A stretch of DNA of 64,000 bases, taken from Theobroma cacao. Its lineage: Eukaryota > Streptophyta > Magnoliopsida > Malvales > Malvaceae. The stretch covers positions 13,704,324 to 13,768,323 of the forward strand of contig NC_030854.1 in the NCBI RefSeq assembly GCF_000208745.1. Direction: 5' to 3'. Under the pieces are notes generated by a model. The model searched no databases. It was given only the letters and a program-made list of their open reading frames with translations, and was not told the DNA's origin. A program made the translations under genes and the position numbers. Below are positions 10,679 through 23,134 of this stretch, one piece after another (position 1 is the first letter of the stretch; every line of letters starts with the position of its first letter).

Positions 10679-13357
10679 TGTCACGACCTAAATTTTCGGG
10701 CCATGACCGACGCAAGGGCCCAATAAACGTAGTCTATTAAGCCCAAGCAAGCCTATCGATTTATCTTACTCATCATTCCATCAAATATCCCTAAGTCACA
10801 TTTCATACTTTTGAATCAAAATAGTGATATACATTGCCAACTCGTACTGGCATTACTCCTTAAAAATTTACATACAATGTCTACAATATGTATTCTAATA
10901 ATTTACATTAAGTTTGTCTATACAAAACAAAATAACACTCGACTTCCAGCGGAGGGACTCGAATGAATGTACAACTACTGAATGTCGAGACACCTACCAA
11001 AAGATGGACACAGGTCTACAAGGACACCTCATCCTAGTTATCGACTGCCTCGTGATCTGAAAACATGAATTTGAAAATGGTGAGTATAAACCCAGTGAGT
11101 GAACAAGGAAGGGAACAAGCAACAACGAAGGAAAATTTAAAATCATGATGCACTTGTTTCAAAACAATGTAATTTGGTTCATTCCTAATAAAACCCCTTA
11201 TCGAGCCCTTAAGTGATTAATCATTTGAAAATCATGAACCCATACATAGCGAATCATTTGAAGAATGAAAGCTTCAATATTGCACAAGCAAGTCAAATAC
11301 AACAACGAATCTTCGCTGTAGCGGAAAGGCATCCTCGCTGCAGCGAGAATGAATTTTCGTTGCAACGACGTTAGAATTTAGTTATTAACCAAACAAGGGT
11401 TTCTCAACTTGCCGAGGGTTTCTCACTAAACCTCCTCATTTTAAACTTAACTCTTTTAATCCTTAATGTTGGAAGTCCATGCTCCCATATTGTAGCAATG
11501 AAGTGAAAGATAGGGCAGCAATTGGATAAGATAAGAGATCAAAACAGAAAGTTTTTCGCTGCAACGAGATTCAATCTCGCTGCAGCGAAATTTCAACCCA
11601 AAAACAGAATGTTTCTCGCTGCAGCGAGATTCAATCTCGCTGCAGAGAAATTGCAACCTAAAAAACAGAAAGTTTCTCGTTGCAGCGAGAAGCTACAGTG
11701 TCATTCTCGCTGTAGCAAAAATGCATCCTCGCTGCAGTGAGTTTTCGACCAGTGTAGCCCTCAAAATCCGAAAGTTTCTCGCTGCAGCGAAATACAGGGC
11801 ATCAATGCAAAATTTACCTTTCTCCCAAATGAAAAACCACCCTGCCAAAAGGTCCAAACCAACATGAAAACACATAACAATTTCTCAAAGGTTTAACATG
11901 TCAAGTTTCACATGCATTACAACCATAACCCATTATCCATCAATTTCCTATAACACACATATTTACATATATATATATATACATATATACCCATCATCAT
12001 CATCACCAGCTCATGCGCACTCCCTACTCGCACATGGCTGGGTCATCACCGGGTTATGTGCACTCCCTACTCACACATAATCGGGTCATCATCGGCTTAT
12101 GCGCACTCCCTACTCGCACATAGCCGAGTCAATATAATTACACAATATTATACTCAAGCATATATGTATATCAACATAATGCAGCCATATAGAAATCCAT
12201 AATAATCACATTTCATAACATAAACCTTTTCTCAAAATCTTGTTCCCAAGGCATTTATTTTCATGAAATTGTATAAAATCATTCAAACACTTTGTCAATC
12301 CATCATATTCCCAAATCATTTTNNNNNNNNNNNNNNNNNNNNNNNNNNNNNNNNNNNNNNNNNNNNNNNNNNNNNNNNNNNNNNNNNNNNNNNNNNNNNN
12401 NNNNNNNNNNNNNNNNNNNNNNNNNNNNNNNNNNNNNNNNNNNNNNNNNNNNATCAATTTACACACTATGAACTCTAAAAGCTATCTCTTAACTAGTTTT
12501 CAATTGCCACATTAAATGGCTATCTATGTTCACTATCTTAATCACTAAAAAGTAATGAACATACTCAACAATAAAACAGCTCATAAATCACAATTACTAG
12601 CCATTTTCTGCAGCTAAAAATCAAACTTGGTGTATCACTCACCCTAGGGTTCCTTTGTAGTCAAATTCTCTTCCAATTACTTCCAAATCAATGGAGTAAT
12701 TCTCTCTTTCTCTCTCTAGAACGCCCAAATAGTGAGAGAAAGTCTAGAAATAAGCTTTATCAAGGGTTTTGAAGTGAGAGGATGAAAGAATTCAAAGGTT
12801 CTAGTCAAAAGGGTTCAAAAGTGTGAAAACTAGAGCTAGAGAAAGAAAATCATTCAAGCTTCAAATCAAGCTTCCATGGAGTTTTGAAGAAACATGAGAG
12901 AGGAGAAGAAGAAGAAGACCAGCTGCTGGAAAATCTCTAGAAGCTGCTGGAAATTCAAGGTATTTATAGGCAATCTTATCTTTTCCTTTAAAATTATGAA
13001 AATGCCCTTCCAACAATTAACTTACTCTCCTCCAATCTTTTATGCAATCTTTTTGCTCTTTTAACACTGGGACAATATCCATAATGGTCTAAACATGCTT
13101 GGGTTCATAAAAACTTAAAATTTTAACCCAAGGTGAAAAATGACCATTTTGCCCCTATTATGAAAATTATTAAAACTTCTAGTTTTCTTCGTGTTTTCAT
13201 CAGCACACATCATTTATACTGTCTTATGCCTATTTAGGCCTTAAAATATTATAAAACTTTCTTTTGGAAGCTTATTAGAGAAAATAATGAAACTACCCCT
13301 AGCTCATATTATTACATCTATACTTAATTACAAGCCTATAGAAGTTGGGGTATCACA
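10679..13357 (-). mobile_element. Family A solo LTR no. 2, reverse, TSD ATATT
   Basis: The sequence begins TGTCACGACC and ends GGGGTATCACA on the + strand, which is the inverted form of family A. ATATT lies immediately outside both ends (10674-10678 and 13358-13362). It contains the palindrome array at 11310-11790, including perfect 14 and 16 base palindromes at 11334-11347 and 11614-11629, and the minisatellite at 12013-12130. A 130-base run of N (12323-12452) interrupts it. It shares its copia host with LTR no. 1, 632 bases away in the opposite orientation. Confidence 0.9.
12323..12452. other. Assembly gap (run of N)
   Basis: About 130 undetermined bases lie inside family A LTR no. 2. By comparison with LTR no. 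1 (about 8280-8400), the missing sequence should be ordinary LTR; I see no reason to expect a gene here. Confidence 0.98.
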
Positions 13358-14147
13358 ATATTGCACTGAGAGACTTATCACTGAAGGGTTTTATTAAATT
13401 CTTTAATTGACTCTTTAACATTTGAGTGGTCATGATGTATTGCTAAATGCCGCTCATGAACTATAAATAGAAATCAATTATCAAATTGATATTTGATTAG
13501 GATTTATATTTATTGCCAACATGTTAAAAGCCTATGGATCACACACATTAAGTGACGTGATTGAGATTAAATAAAAATAATTAATTAAGTTGGACTTAAT
13601 CGAAATAAACTAAAATAAAGTGAAAAATTAATTAAGATCACACAGACTTAATTAAATTAAAATACAACTGTTGTATTTAGGGTTACAACTTAGTTTGGCT
13701 ATATAAATATGTAGCAAACTAAAAGTTTAAGCCTCCAGCCACTTCTCAGTTGTTTCATAAAAAGAAGAATTTTTGGTTTTTTTGTTTTAGAAACAAAACT
13801 TGCTTGCACAAGTAAAATTCTCCCTTTGAGAAGTTCTTATTCGATCACTGTGTGGATTACTGTTAAAGGCCAAACACTTGGGTGGCTGAAGATTTGACAA
13901 ATCCTAAAGGTGAGAAAGCAAAAATTTTTATTTAATTGGCTCTTGATTATGATATCTAGAGCAAGATATGTAACTTTTAAACTTAAGAATGTTCATAATT
14001 AAATTAAAAAATTATATGAAAAACACAAACATTGATCTTGTAGGATTCAGCTGCTTCTCTAGTTAAATGCTAGCTTATTATTCCATTGCGTTATATTTTT
14101 AATATGTTGATTATTTTCATATTTGAGCATGAGGTAGAATCCTAGCA

Positions 14148-14330
14148 ACCATTATCTGCATGAAATGTCCCATATAATGGGGACTGTACCATTATCCAAG
14201 AAATGTCGTAGATAATGGGAATAGTACCATTATCTGCATGAAATGTCCTAGATAATGGGGATCATACCATTATCCATGATTTGTCTTAGGTAGTGGGGAT
14301 CGTACCATTATCCTTGTGATACGTCTGTTG
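14148..14330 (+). repeat. Minisatellite of the family C LTR
   Basis: About four units of 45-50 bases share ACCATTATC...GAAATGTC..AGATAATGGG. The copia LTR entered this array: the unit broken at 7107-7123 continues here. The reverse family C copy holds a diverged version around 5560-5850. Confidence 0.7.
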
Positions 14331-15474
14331 TAGTGAATTTTGAATGATTGGAATGTAAACATGATGGATGTTTTAAGTTACAGTTTGAGTTGGAATGACG
14401 TGTTGTTCATTAGTCAAAGGTGTTATCTTGTTGAATTCTAGTGGAATCTTACGCTATATGATTGCCCTTAAGGTTAAGAAGGTTGTTAGGATTGAATATT
14501 GCTAGATTGCTTAATTTTCTAGTTTTTATGAATGAAGTACCAATACTTCATGAATGAAGTATCAATCAGGAGGCATTTTGTGTGAAAAGTATCTATACTT
14601 CCTTGAGAGGTATTGATACTTGGAGTCCAAAGAGCCTTCTGGATGAAAAGTATTGATACCTTTTAAGGAGTTATCGATATCTAAGGTACAAAACAACATA
14701 TTTCTCCTTTTTAATGGCTTTTCACTTGTTTTTAAACTCTTTTTATAATCCAAACTATTATGTGACTTTGATTTCAATTAAAATCATTTGAATTGATCTT
14801 GTAACAACATTATTTCAAATATTTGGAAGGAAATTGATGGTTATCTCTAAATTCATATTTATATTAAAATTATGATTAATGCAAAAGCTCTTCTCCTTTG
14901 GCTTGCTCCTTACACATGCCTGCTCATTGAGTTTTATAACTCAAACACAAAAGATGTACTTGTTTCGTTTCAAATCAATAACTCATTTAGCTTATCATCT
15001 TGTGGAAGAGTCTCACAACTTGAATCTTGATAGGTGTGGTAGAGCTTTCTTTCAAGCCTCTAGTGTCGTTACACTCCACTGTGGTGTTGAGTCAAGTCTT
15101 TATTATTATGTTTATATGATGTTGAACACTTTTATGTACATAGCCACGGATTGCTGTTATACTTGATATGTTTATTACATGTGAATGAATGTTATGGCTC
15201 AAGAGCCTATATGAGCACCCGAAGTATGCGTATGAGGTTTATATGAAAGGAAATATGAAACTATATCTGATATGGATTTTGATTATTAAATGAAAAGTTT
15301 AATCATACTTTATGATGATGATTTTCCATAATGTGCGATAGCACACTTGATCAAGTGTACCATTGTTTTTTATGATGTGTGTATATATGATAAGTTAAAG
15401 GCTTGTTTGGGTTGAGTAGGCTATAACCATATAGGTTTTTGTGCCGATCATAGCCTCGAAATTGGATTGTAACA

Positions 15475-15643
15475 CTATCATATGGGAAAACCTCTTCAAA
15501 CCACATTTGAAATCATTTCGAATAATTAGAAACCAGTAACTCCATTTCCTCTTGATCATTGAACATCAAAAAAACTCTAAGTCCTCCTACTAGTCGAACT
15601 TGTGCAATTATCGATTCTCTCACTAATCCCCTCTAAACGTAAC
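15475..15643 (-). pseudogene. RRM-type protein remnant, downstream part
   Basis: Read on the minus strand from the GTAAC target site, this fragment continues the frame of the fragment at 22685-23134. It contains GLVRESIIAQVRLVGGLRVF, then FNDQEEMELLVSNYSK, then a block with WFEEVFP. This pattern (a 'GG-x-x-hydrophobic' strand, an acidic helix, then a 'WFEEV.PW'-like end) is what I associate with the plant repeat-related RRM proteins that follow an N-terminal RRM with a DUF4283-like region. Two in-frame stops (TAG next to the insertion and TGA in the middle) mark it as dead. It is cut at 15475 by the end of the family C gypsy LTR. Confidence 0.6.
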
Positions 15644-18600
15644 TATAACAACCCTCTTCCCGATTGTTACCGGCATCCGAGACTTACGGGAAAACCTGCC
15701 AAATCCCGAACAAGCCTTCACAATTATCATTTATCAAACCATAACACGTCCATTGGAAAATCTCATAATCATCACAATTTCATTAATAGCAAATATTCTC
15801 TCTATACATTATGTTTTATCATCATATAAATATATGTTTACATTCTACACAAATGTTTACTTCCAAAACAAAATATACTATAAATGACCTGACCTCTAAC
15901 AGCGAAGCGACTCGAAATAGGGTACTAGGAGATGCCTTAGCCTACATCGCAGTGGACCATAATATGCCTATAAAAAGCACGCTAGCTGATCACTTCTCTG
16001 CAAAATAAGAATATTGGGGTAATTCTCACAAACTTAGTGATCATCGGCTTAGTGAGTTGGCGTAGATGGAAAACAAGCCAAAGATAGAAAATTTGAATAT
16101 TAAAAACATATGAATATATAAACCATTTAAAAGCAAATGGAGCATTTGTGCCTTACATATAAAACCAAGAATTTTAATGCAAAGTAATCATTTAACAATC
16201 ATTGTATCAAAGCCAGTGTGAGTGAAAGATTTTTATCGTCGAAATCATTTAATGTCCTTTACTTAAAATCGAACTAACATAAGCACGCATGCTCCCATGA
16301 AATCAAACATTATCAAAACTTATACATAAGCTCATAAACCATCACATCCTCGAGGAATTAAATACAAAGTCATTGTATAAATAAGGGAGCTGTGGAAAAA
16401 CTTCTAATTCTCACCATTCTAAAGAATACATGTTTGAAAACCTAAGAGATATCACTCTTGAGTAAGTAATCGTAGTAATCAACTCGTGGACCTGCTTCCA
16501 TGTAATAACATCTAAGAGCCCCACTCCATCAGATTCCCACAGCCATGGCAGTCTCGACGATGTTGGCTGACATCAGAGAAATCATGTGGTCACAACCATG
16601 TATATCAACTTAGGGCCTAGCCACATATATCAAGCCAAAGCCATGCAACGTATATATATCACAGACCATGGCCTCAGTCACGTCCAACAGCCTGTCGATG
16701 ACCCAAAAGTTCTCTAGCTAGAGCTCACTTACGCACAAGGGTCACACTTTTTCGATGTGACATCTAGCCTACTCTCGAATCTCCCAGTTTGATAAAACCA
16801 TTTAAAAGCAAATTGGGTTTTCAAAAGCTTATTTTGAATCGATTTCAAAAATATCGATCATAGTGACATGATAAAACTCCTTTTTGTAAGACTTTGTAAT
16901 GTAAAACCTTTGCATGAGGTTTAAATATCAAATCAGCATGGTGAACATGTAATTTATTCATGAATGCACATCACACAAACAATAAGGCACATTTTGATAT
17001 AAACTGTGTTAAGAGCTTGTTTCTCAATTTCTAAAACCCTTTAAATGTATAGCTTATATATATATATATATATATATTCAAAACAATTTCAAAAGTCATG
17101 GCGTCCACAATTGCCTAGCATTTCTACTAGCTTATGCTTTCCACAATAACAATATAATTCAAAAGCAAATTATTTAAAAATTCGCCTACCAAGCTAACAA
17201 CTCATGCTATCCATAATCGTACTTAAAGAAAACCGGCACGTCTATTAAACATATGTCGATATATAATTTATGGAAATTTTGAAATAGACACCCCCTACTC
17301 ACCTTATAATAGCGGGACACTACGTCGTTATCGATTCGGGTGCATATTTAGCTAATTCTACTTGTCGGTCACCCGTTATCTCCTCCGGTACACCACCACG
17401 GCAAACTTTCCTCACTTACACACTTCCTAGCAACAATCCAAACTCAATATACTTAATTATTCACATTTACGACAGCACTTCAATCAATGAATTCTTAACC
17501 CAATTTCATATTTTTCGTCAACATTATTCATAATCATATAACATGCAATCCACATACTTTCAACTGACCATAGCCAACACAACATAATGTACTCACACTG
17601 CATGCTTACCTTTCGGTTTTAGCTTGAATTCCATATATAGTTCACAATTTCCTCACTTCTTCAGTCACCATTGCTGCCTCAAGTATAACCAATTAATACA
17701 CATCTCATCTCTCCTTTCTACTTGTGATTTTGAGACTAAAACACTTACCCAATACTTATCTAGCTCAAAATCACCATGCATTCCAAGATCCACCTACATG
17801 CATGCATCCGGTTCTTGAATCCTTGAAGATTCTTGCTACCACAAACAAAATCTCACATTATAATCGGTTCACAAGGCATGCATTCAAACAAAATGATAAC
17901 TTTTACCTTCCTTAGCTTGGAGTCACCAACATGCATGGGTTTCTTGGCACCCACATGGTGTTCTTTTTGCTACCACAAACATTTTCACACAATCACCATT
18001 CAATTCATTAAGAAATTCATAGATCAAACTCAACTTCACTTACCTAAACTTTCCTTGAACCTGTGAATCATTCACACTTTCTTCCTTACGGTTTCTAGTC
18101 CTTTTCCTTGATATTTCTTAGCTACCATGAGATCTAACCCATATCTCTTAATAAAGGATGAATTTCTAGGAGCAATGAAGCTTGATGATAGGAAAATAAC
18201 AAGAATAAGCTCACAGGTGCTCTAAAATCTCACAAAACCAAGCCCTCACTTAGTTTGCCTTTTCACTCAACTCTTTCTCTCCTCTGGGGTGGAAGCCTCA
18301 CAAAGCTATTTTCCCTTCATTTCTCTTCCAAATGGGGTGGATCTCTTAAGGCAAAAGCCTTGGAAAGGCTTTCATCTCTCAATTTTCTCAAACATGGGCG
18401 GGTTGCCCAAGGTCACTTCTTTTCTCTATTTTCTTATTTTTCTTTTAATCACATGTCATGCCATGTAATTTCCTTTCTTTGTAATTGTCACGACCCGGTA
18501 CTCCCCTCGAGCCCGTGACAACCGTCGCGACGTCCCTATAGACATTCATTACCCGGAATGCCAACCGGAACCTTGCAAGGCTTTAATATCAGTTTTTGCA

Positions 18601-21600
18601 CCTCCCCTGTGAGCAACGGTTGTTAAGTATCATGTTTAAGAGATTATAAACTATTTTCCAAATCAAAACAATAGAAAAATAATTTTTTTCTCACAGGGGC
18701 ATTTTTGTCATTTTTCCTCAAAAATCTTGAAATTAGCTAAACATATAGTACGCAAGTGGAAAACACATATTTCATAATTAAAAATAAGTTTAGATATCTA
18801 AAACATTCATTTAAAGTGAAATTATAACTATTTGAATATAATAAAAATATTCAATAAAATATTCTATTTTCTTATAAAATAGTATTTATAGAGTTACCGG
18901 TAAATAAATTTTGTAGTGTAAAAGCTAAATAAATTCATACATACTGTAATAAAGATAACCAAAGCATAAGATTTTAATTTACAGTGACACGTGGGCTCAC
19001 GAACGACCAAAAGTATCAAAAGCGGTAAACCTACAATTTTTGAGGATGCAAGTCCAACTGTAGCCCTCAATGAAATGAGCTATCCACCGACTATCCTGAG
19101 CTTGAAATGGGTGGAAATGAGGGTGGTGAGATTATATAATCCCAGTGAGTAAACAAACACCATCTAAAATATCTAAAGCTAAGTAAATGGAGACAGATAA
19201 AATAGATTAGCATAAAAATGATTCTCAGCATTTCGAACTCATTTTAATAAGATAAAATAGATTCATTTCACCAAAGTAAACAACGAGGCTTATGATTTCC
19301 TGAAAAGTTTGGCTCGTGTCAAAATCATTCTCATACTCAGTTATCAAAGATACCTTGGCCGAGGGCTATCCCAATCGAGTCAACCAAGGCTGTTAAAAAG
19401 TTATGTACGCATAAATCATGTTTTTATTTTGAAAACATAGTCGTTCCTTGGCGTTGGTTGAGTTCACCCTCACGTGGTGGTTTAGCGTAAAGTGAACTCT
19501 AAAGTTTTAACCTCAGGAGTTATCCAACTGTGCCTCTCATACTGAGGTATGAATATAATAGGGTTACCGTGCCCCACTAATAGGCTGGTCTACGGAACCC
19601 GTCCACTGCGGCGACCAATATATAACCCACCAATTCAATAAAATTCAACAGCATGACATGGTAATTATTTTATTTTACAGCCTCTCAAGGCAAATTAACA
19701 GCTCATACATTTTCAACACAAATACCAATTCAGCCATTCATGCAAATATTATCATAAGCCATTCAATTCAAACCATGATTTATAACACAGCAATTAGTCT
19801 CCAATTACTCCATTTTCAAAACCATCATTTAATTTCAAGACAATTTTATAAAATCATTTTCATTTAATCCCATTTTGCTTATAAAACATAAAGATTTACC
19901 ATTTAAGCTCATTTTCCATAAAATCACAAAAATGAATTAAAATTCACTTCAGATAATCAAGATGATGATAAGGTTACTCACTGTATCAGGAGTTTGAAAT
20001 ACTCATATTCTCAGTCCTCTGACACAACGTCTTTACCCTTGTTAGAGGGCTCATCACTTATATACAATACACGACACATAATTCAACATACTGTGTCATA
20101 CCATTATAAATCTATTTCAAGCTCTTTACTAATGCATGAAATGGGATGTGAAACGCTCGGGTAACCATCTAAATACAGTGTTCAATATAAGTTCAATTGT
20201 ATACCTAAATAAAATGGTATTGGCCTAATTCGATCTATCACTCGATTAATTGGCCAATATGTCCAATTTAACTCCAATTAATTCTATTTTTCTCCCAATA
20301 CTCCAAATCATCAAACACAAATTAAATAACTTGAAATATGGCAAAATCATCCTCACATTCATGGTGGGTGCGTCAACATTATAATTTTTCAAGCTTGATT
20401 CTCACACCATAAATCACTAATTCCTAACCAAATCACTTGAAATAAAATCAAAATCATCATCAATATTCCACATGGAGAATTCGGCCAATGATGGGTTATG
20501 GAAGAACATGAATTTTTCTTGCTTGATTTTCATGCTACACATCACTAACTAACTAAAAACACTAAAATACATTGAAATCTAACCAAATCCAAGATCAAAA
20601 CTCCTCCCCCCATGTCCGGCCAGCAAGGGTATCCTCATGCAAACTTGATTCTCAACCATGGAAAATGAAAAAGAATGCATAGGAAAGGTAGATCACAAGC
20701 TAGAATTGAAAAATCTTACATTTTTTCACTTGTTTCCTTGAATTTTCACACTTTTCCCTTGAATTTTTCCACCAAGGGTTTTTGTTCTTCTTTTCTTCCT
20801 CTATTCTTCCTTTGGCCGGCCATATGAAGAGAAATGAGCTGATTTTGTACTGATTTTAAGCCAAATAATAAATGGATGAAAATTTAACACGTCACCATTC
20901 CATTGGTCCATGTGTCATACTTACCCATTAAGCAATCTCTCTCCACTTAAATTTTCTCAATTATCCATGATAATATTGGGTAAAATCTATGTGCTGGACA
21001 AGTGTTGGGTGGTGTAAAATTACAATTTTGCCCTTAAGGTGACAAAATGACTATTTTACCCCTATGCTCTAAAAAATGCGAAATTAAAATTCTTCACTTC
21101 TCAAACTCAAATTATACTCCAAATGATCAATCTTAGTCAAAAATTTCATCCAACACTCACATCTTAACCTCAAGTGGCAAAATGACAATTTTGCCTCTAG
21201 GTCATAAAAATTTTAATTTGACTCCAAATCGGTCCTCGAACTCTGAATCACCATTTTAAGTCATTCTGAGGTTTTAAAATTCTCAATTTCATCTTAAAAT
21301 CTCTATTTAGACTAGTTCGAGGCTTAATTCAACTTAATTGTATCATTTGGTACATTGCCGTCCTTTAACGATTTTCGAGGTACTCAAGTAAGCAAATATA
21401 CATTCTTATGTAAAAATGGCATAATAAACATATTGTAGAGCTGGGCTTGACAGTAATTAACGTCACTTTCCATTGGTGGCTTGTTCATGCAATGTTTCCT
21501 TATCCATTCATTTATCCTTTGGTTAGATTGCCTTGCCCATGCATTGTTTCACATGGTAGTTTATTCTTTTATTTCATTTGCATTTCATTTCACTTGTATA

Positions 21601-22684
21601 TCTATGCATTCATTTTCATTTCCTTTTAATGCCACTTTATCACCCAATAATATTTCTTGCAAATTTCCCTTGCCAATAACCTTTGCCATCCCATAAACCA
21701 ATAAGGCTTCATGCATTTTTCCACTCTTGAATCCTATTTGACCTTCTTCAAACCAATAGGATTTCATGCAACAAAATTTACTCTTTCTTTTTCTAATTAA
21801 ATCAAACCAAGTATAATGATTATACCTTTTTCTTTAAATACCATGGGCTATCTTTGTCAAACCATGGTTTTCTTTCAAGTAAATACTCTTTGTTCTTTTT
21901 CTCTTTGTCATCCTTCACATGGCGGGGTCTCACATGTCCCTCACTAAGCTTTATCCTTTTTACATGCAATCATTTGCATGTAATAGTGAATTCACATGCA
22001 CATCTCATTATCTTACATAATCAAACTTTCCTTAGTTAGTTAGTTTTCTTTTTAACTTCAAATATTGAAATTGCACATAAGTCCTCAAACTTTTCCCTAT
22101 TTACCATTTGACCCTCTAAACTTTCATCCTTTGCAATTTGATCCCTCCAACATTTATTTAATTCTAATTTTCTTCTATTTTCCATCCTTTACACTTGTAC
22201 AAATAAGATATAAAATTTGCACTCCACCAAGGTGTCACCATAATATTTAAATATATACTTACCTACTCTAATTTTATTTAATAAAGACACGCAGACCCCA
22301 CTAACATTGTTTTTCTTCAAAATTCTTTCTTACTTCCACTCCCCTACTTAGAAAAATTGCACAAATCACACATTCTTCGTGTAATATAACCAATTTGACA
22401 TCTATATTATTTTAATATTATTTTATCTAAAAATTATTATTTTATTTCAAAATTTTCCTCTAGCCTTCTAAGGCTCCGAAACATCTTACTTTACCCGGTT
22501 TAGCTCTATAGCACCTTTTTAACTCCACAACTTCGATCTCAATAAGATATTATTATTTTATCGCATATGGAATATTTTACTCTAAAATATTCCTTTCATC
22601 CTTTAACACTCTTAAACACTTTAATTAACCTCAATTGGTATCCAATAAACTCTATTGGCCACCACATCAAAGTACGGGGTGTTA
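15644..22684 (-). mobile_element. LTR-like element E (about 4.07 kb net), TSD GTAAC
   Basis: The left end is TATAACAACCC and the right end is CGGGGTGTTA, with GTAAC at 15639-15643 and 22685-22689. Read on the minus strand it starts TAACACCCCGTAC, a common start of plant gypsy LTRs, hence the orientation call. After removing the family B LTR (18486-21457), about 4.07 kb remain with no recognisable gag or pol. It could be one long solo LTR or a non-autonomous element. The boundaries are well supported, because the interrupted RRM frame on both sides rejoins in phase. Confidence 0.75.
18486..21452 (-). mobile_element. Family B solo LTR no. 1, TSD GTAAT
   Basis: This 2.97 kb LTR runs from TGTCACGACCCGG to GGGCTTGACA, with GTAAT at 18481-18485 and 21453-21457. 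It is the inverse of the copy at 36498-39345 and aligns with partial copies at 1-190, 62459 and 63917. It shares the CAAAATG(A/G)CNATTTTG-type module with family A (about 21040). No internal region or convincing reading frame is present. It lies inside element E. Confidence 0.9.
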
Positions 22685-23134
22685 GTAACTGAATAATTTA
22701 CCACCACGAAAGGTACCAATTGCACTTTTATTCAACCATTCCATATCAGACTTTGAAATGAAAACTAAAACTCCTTCCTTACTATCAAATTTCTCGTTCA
22801 CCACAATCTTATTCCCTTTTTGCAGAGCTCCTTTTCCCCCACCATTACCGATCAACGCCTCTTTAAAATTACTATGATTCCTGGCCAAGATAGTGGGATG
22901 CTAACGAGCTAAAGCCTTTGCTTCTCCTTTTTTATCGGCTCTTTTAATCGTGATGTGACGACCATCAAATAACAAACCATTCACATACTTGATTGCTATT
23001 AATAATTCTTTCTCCACTCTATTCTTAACAAAAGCAAAATTAATTACGCTTGGCCAAATTCCTCGTGGAATGAATACATCCACTACCATCCTAAATTGGG
23101 CAAACACTTCCTTAATAAGAAATAATTCTCTTAC
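22685..23134 (-). pseudogene. RRM-type protein remnant, upstream part
   Basis: The minus-strand frame opens after a TAA at 23135-23137 and runs RELFLIKEVFAQFRMVVDVFIP, then INFAFVKN (an RNP1-like strand), then NGLLFDGRHITIKRADKK. This is the second half of an RNA-recognition motif. One stop follows near 22900; the frame then resumes through FKEALIGNGGGKGALQKG and SDMEWLNKSAIGTFRGGKLFSY until element E begins. The first RRM strand (RNP2) is missing, as is any start codon. The type is an RRM protein of the plant retroelement-associated kind. The remaining frame is continued at 15475-15643. Confidence 0.65.

Larger units (their letters stand above)
7124..14147 (+). mobile_element. Solo Ty1/copia-type LTR, TSD ACCAT, split by two family A LTRs
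   Basis: The element starts TGTTGGTATATGCCC and ends AATCCTAGCA, whose ends are imperfectly inverted (TGTTGG / CTAGCA). ACCAT flanks it at 7119-7123 and 14148-14152. Subtracting the inserts at 7343-10046 and 10679-13362 leaves about 1.64 kb: 7124-7342, 10047-10678 and 13363-14147. A plausible TATA box (GGCTATATAAATA, near 13697) and a transcribed-looking R/U5 region lie near the right end. No coding sequence was found. Copia is inferred from LTR size and end sequence; the boundaries rest on the TSD. Confidence 0.7.
3773..15474 (+). mobile_element. Family C gypsy 3' LTR, split by four nested insertions
   Basis: The LTR starts TATGAAACCCC after the polypurine tract and ends GGATTGTAACA at 15474. 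It is present in pieces: 3773-5012, 7102-7123 and 14148-15474. Removing the solo LTR at 5013-7101 (TSD TAGAT) and the copia LTR at 7124-14147 (TSD ACCAT) rejoins a minisatellite of ACCATTATC...TGTCNTAGATA units, so the pieces belong together. Net length is about 2.58 kb. The family carries several copies of a TATCGATACTT-type motif. The right flank (CTATC onward) is RRM-gene sequence on the opposite strand. The left TSD is not visible because the element is truncated at 3577. Confidence 0.75.

Noticed and set aside
14148..14330. Regular repeats that might suggest a CRISPR-like array
   Set aside because: Units are diverged, there are no unique spacers of constant size, and the setting is an LTR in plant nuclear DNA.
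22682..22888. 68-codon minus frame as an intact small protein
   Set aside because: Its stop codon comes from the inserted element E and its upstream part is cut by a stop; it is a piece of the RRM remnant.
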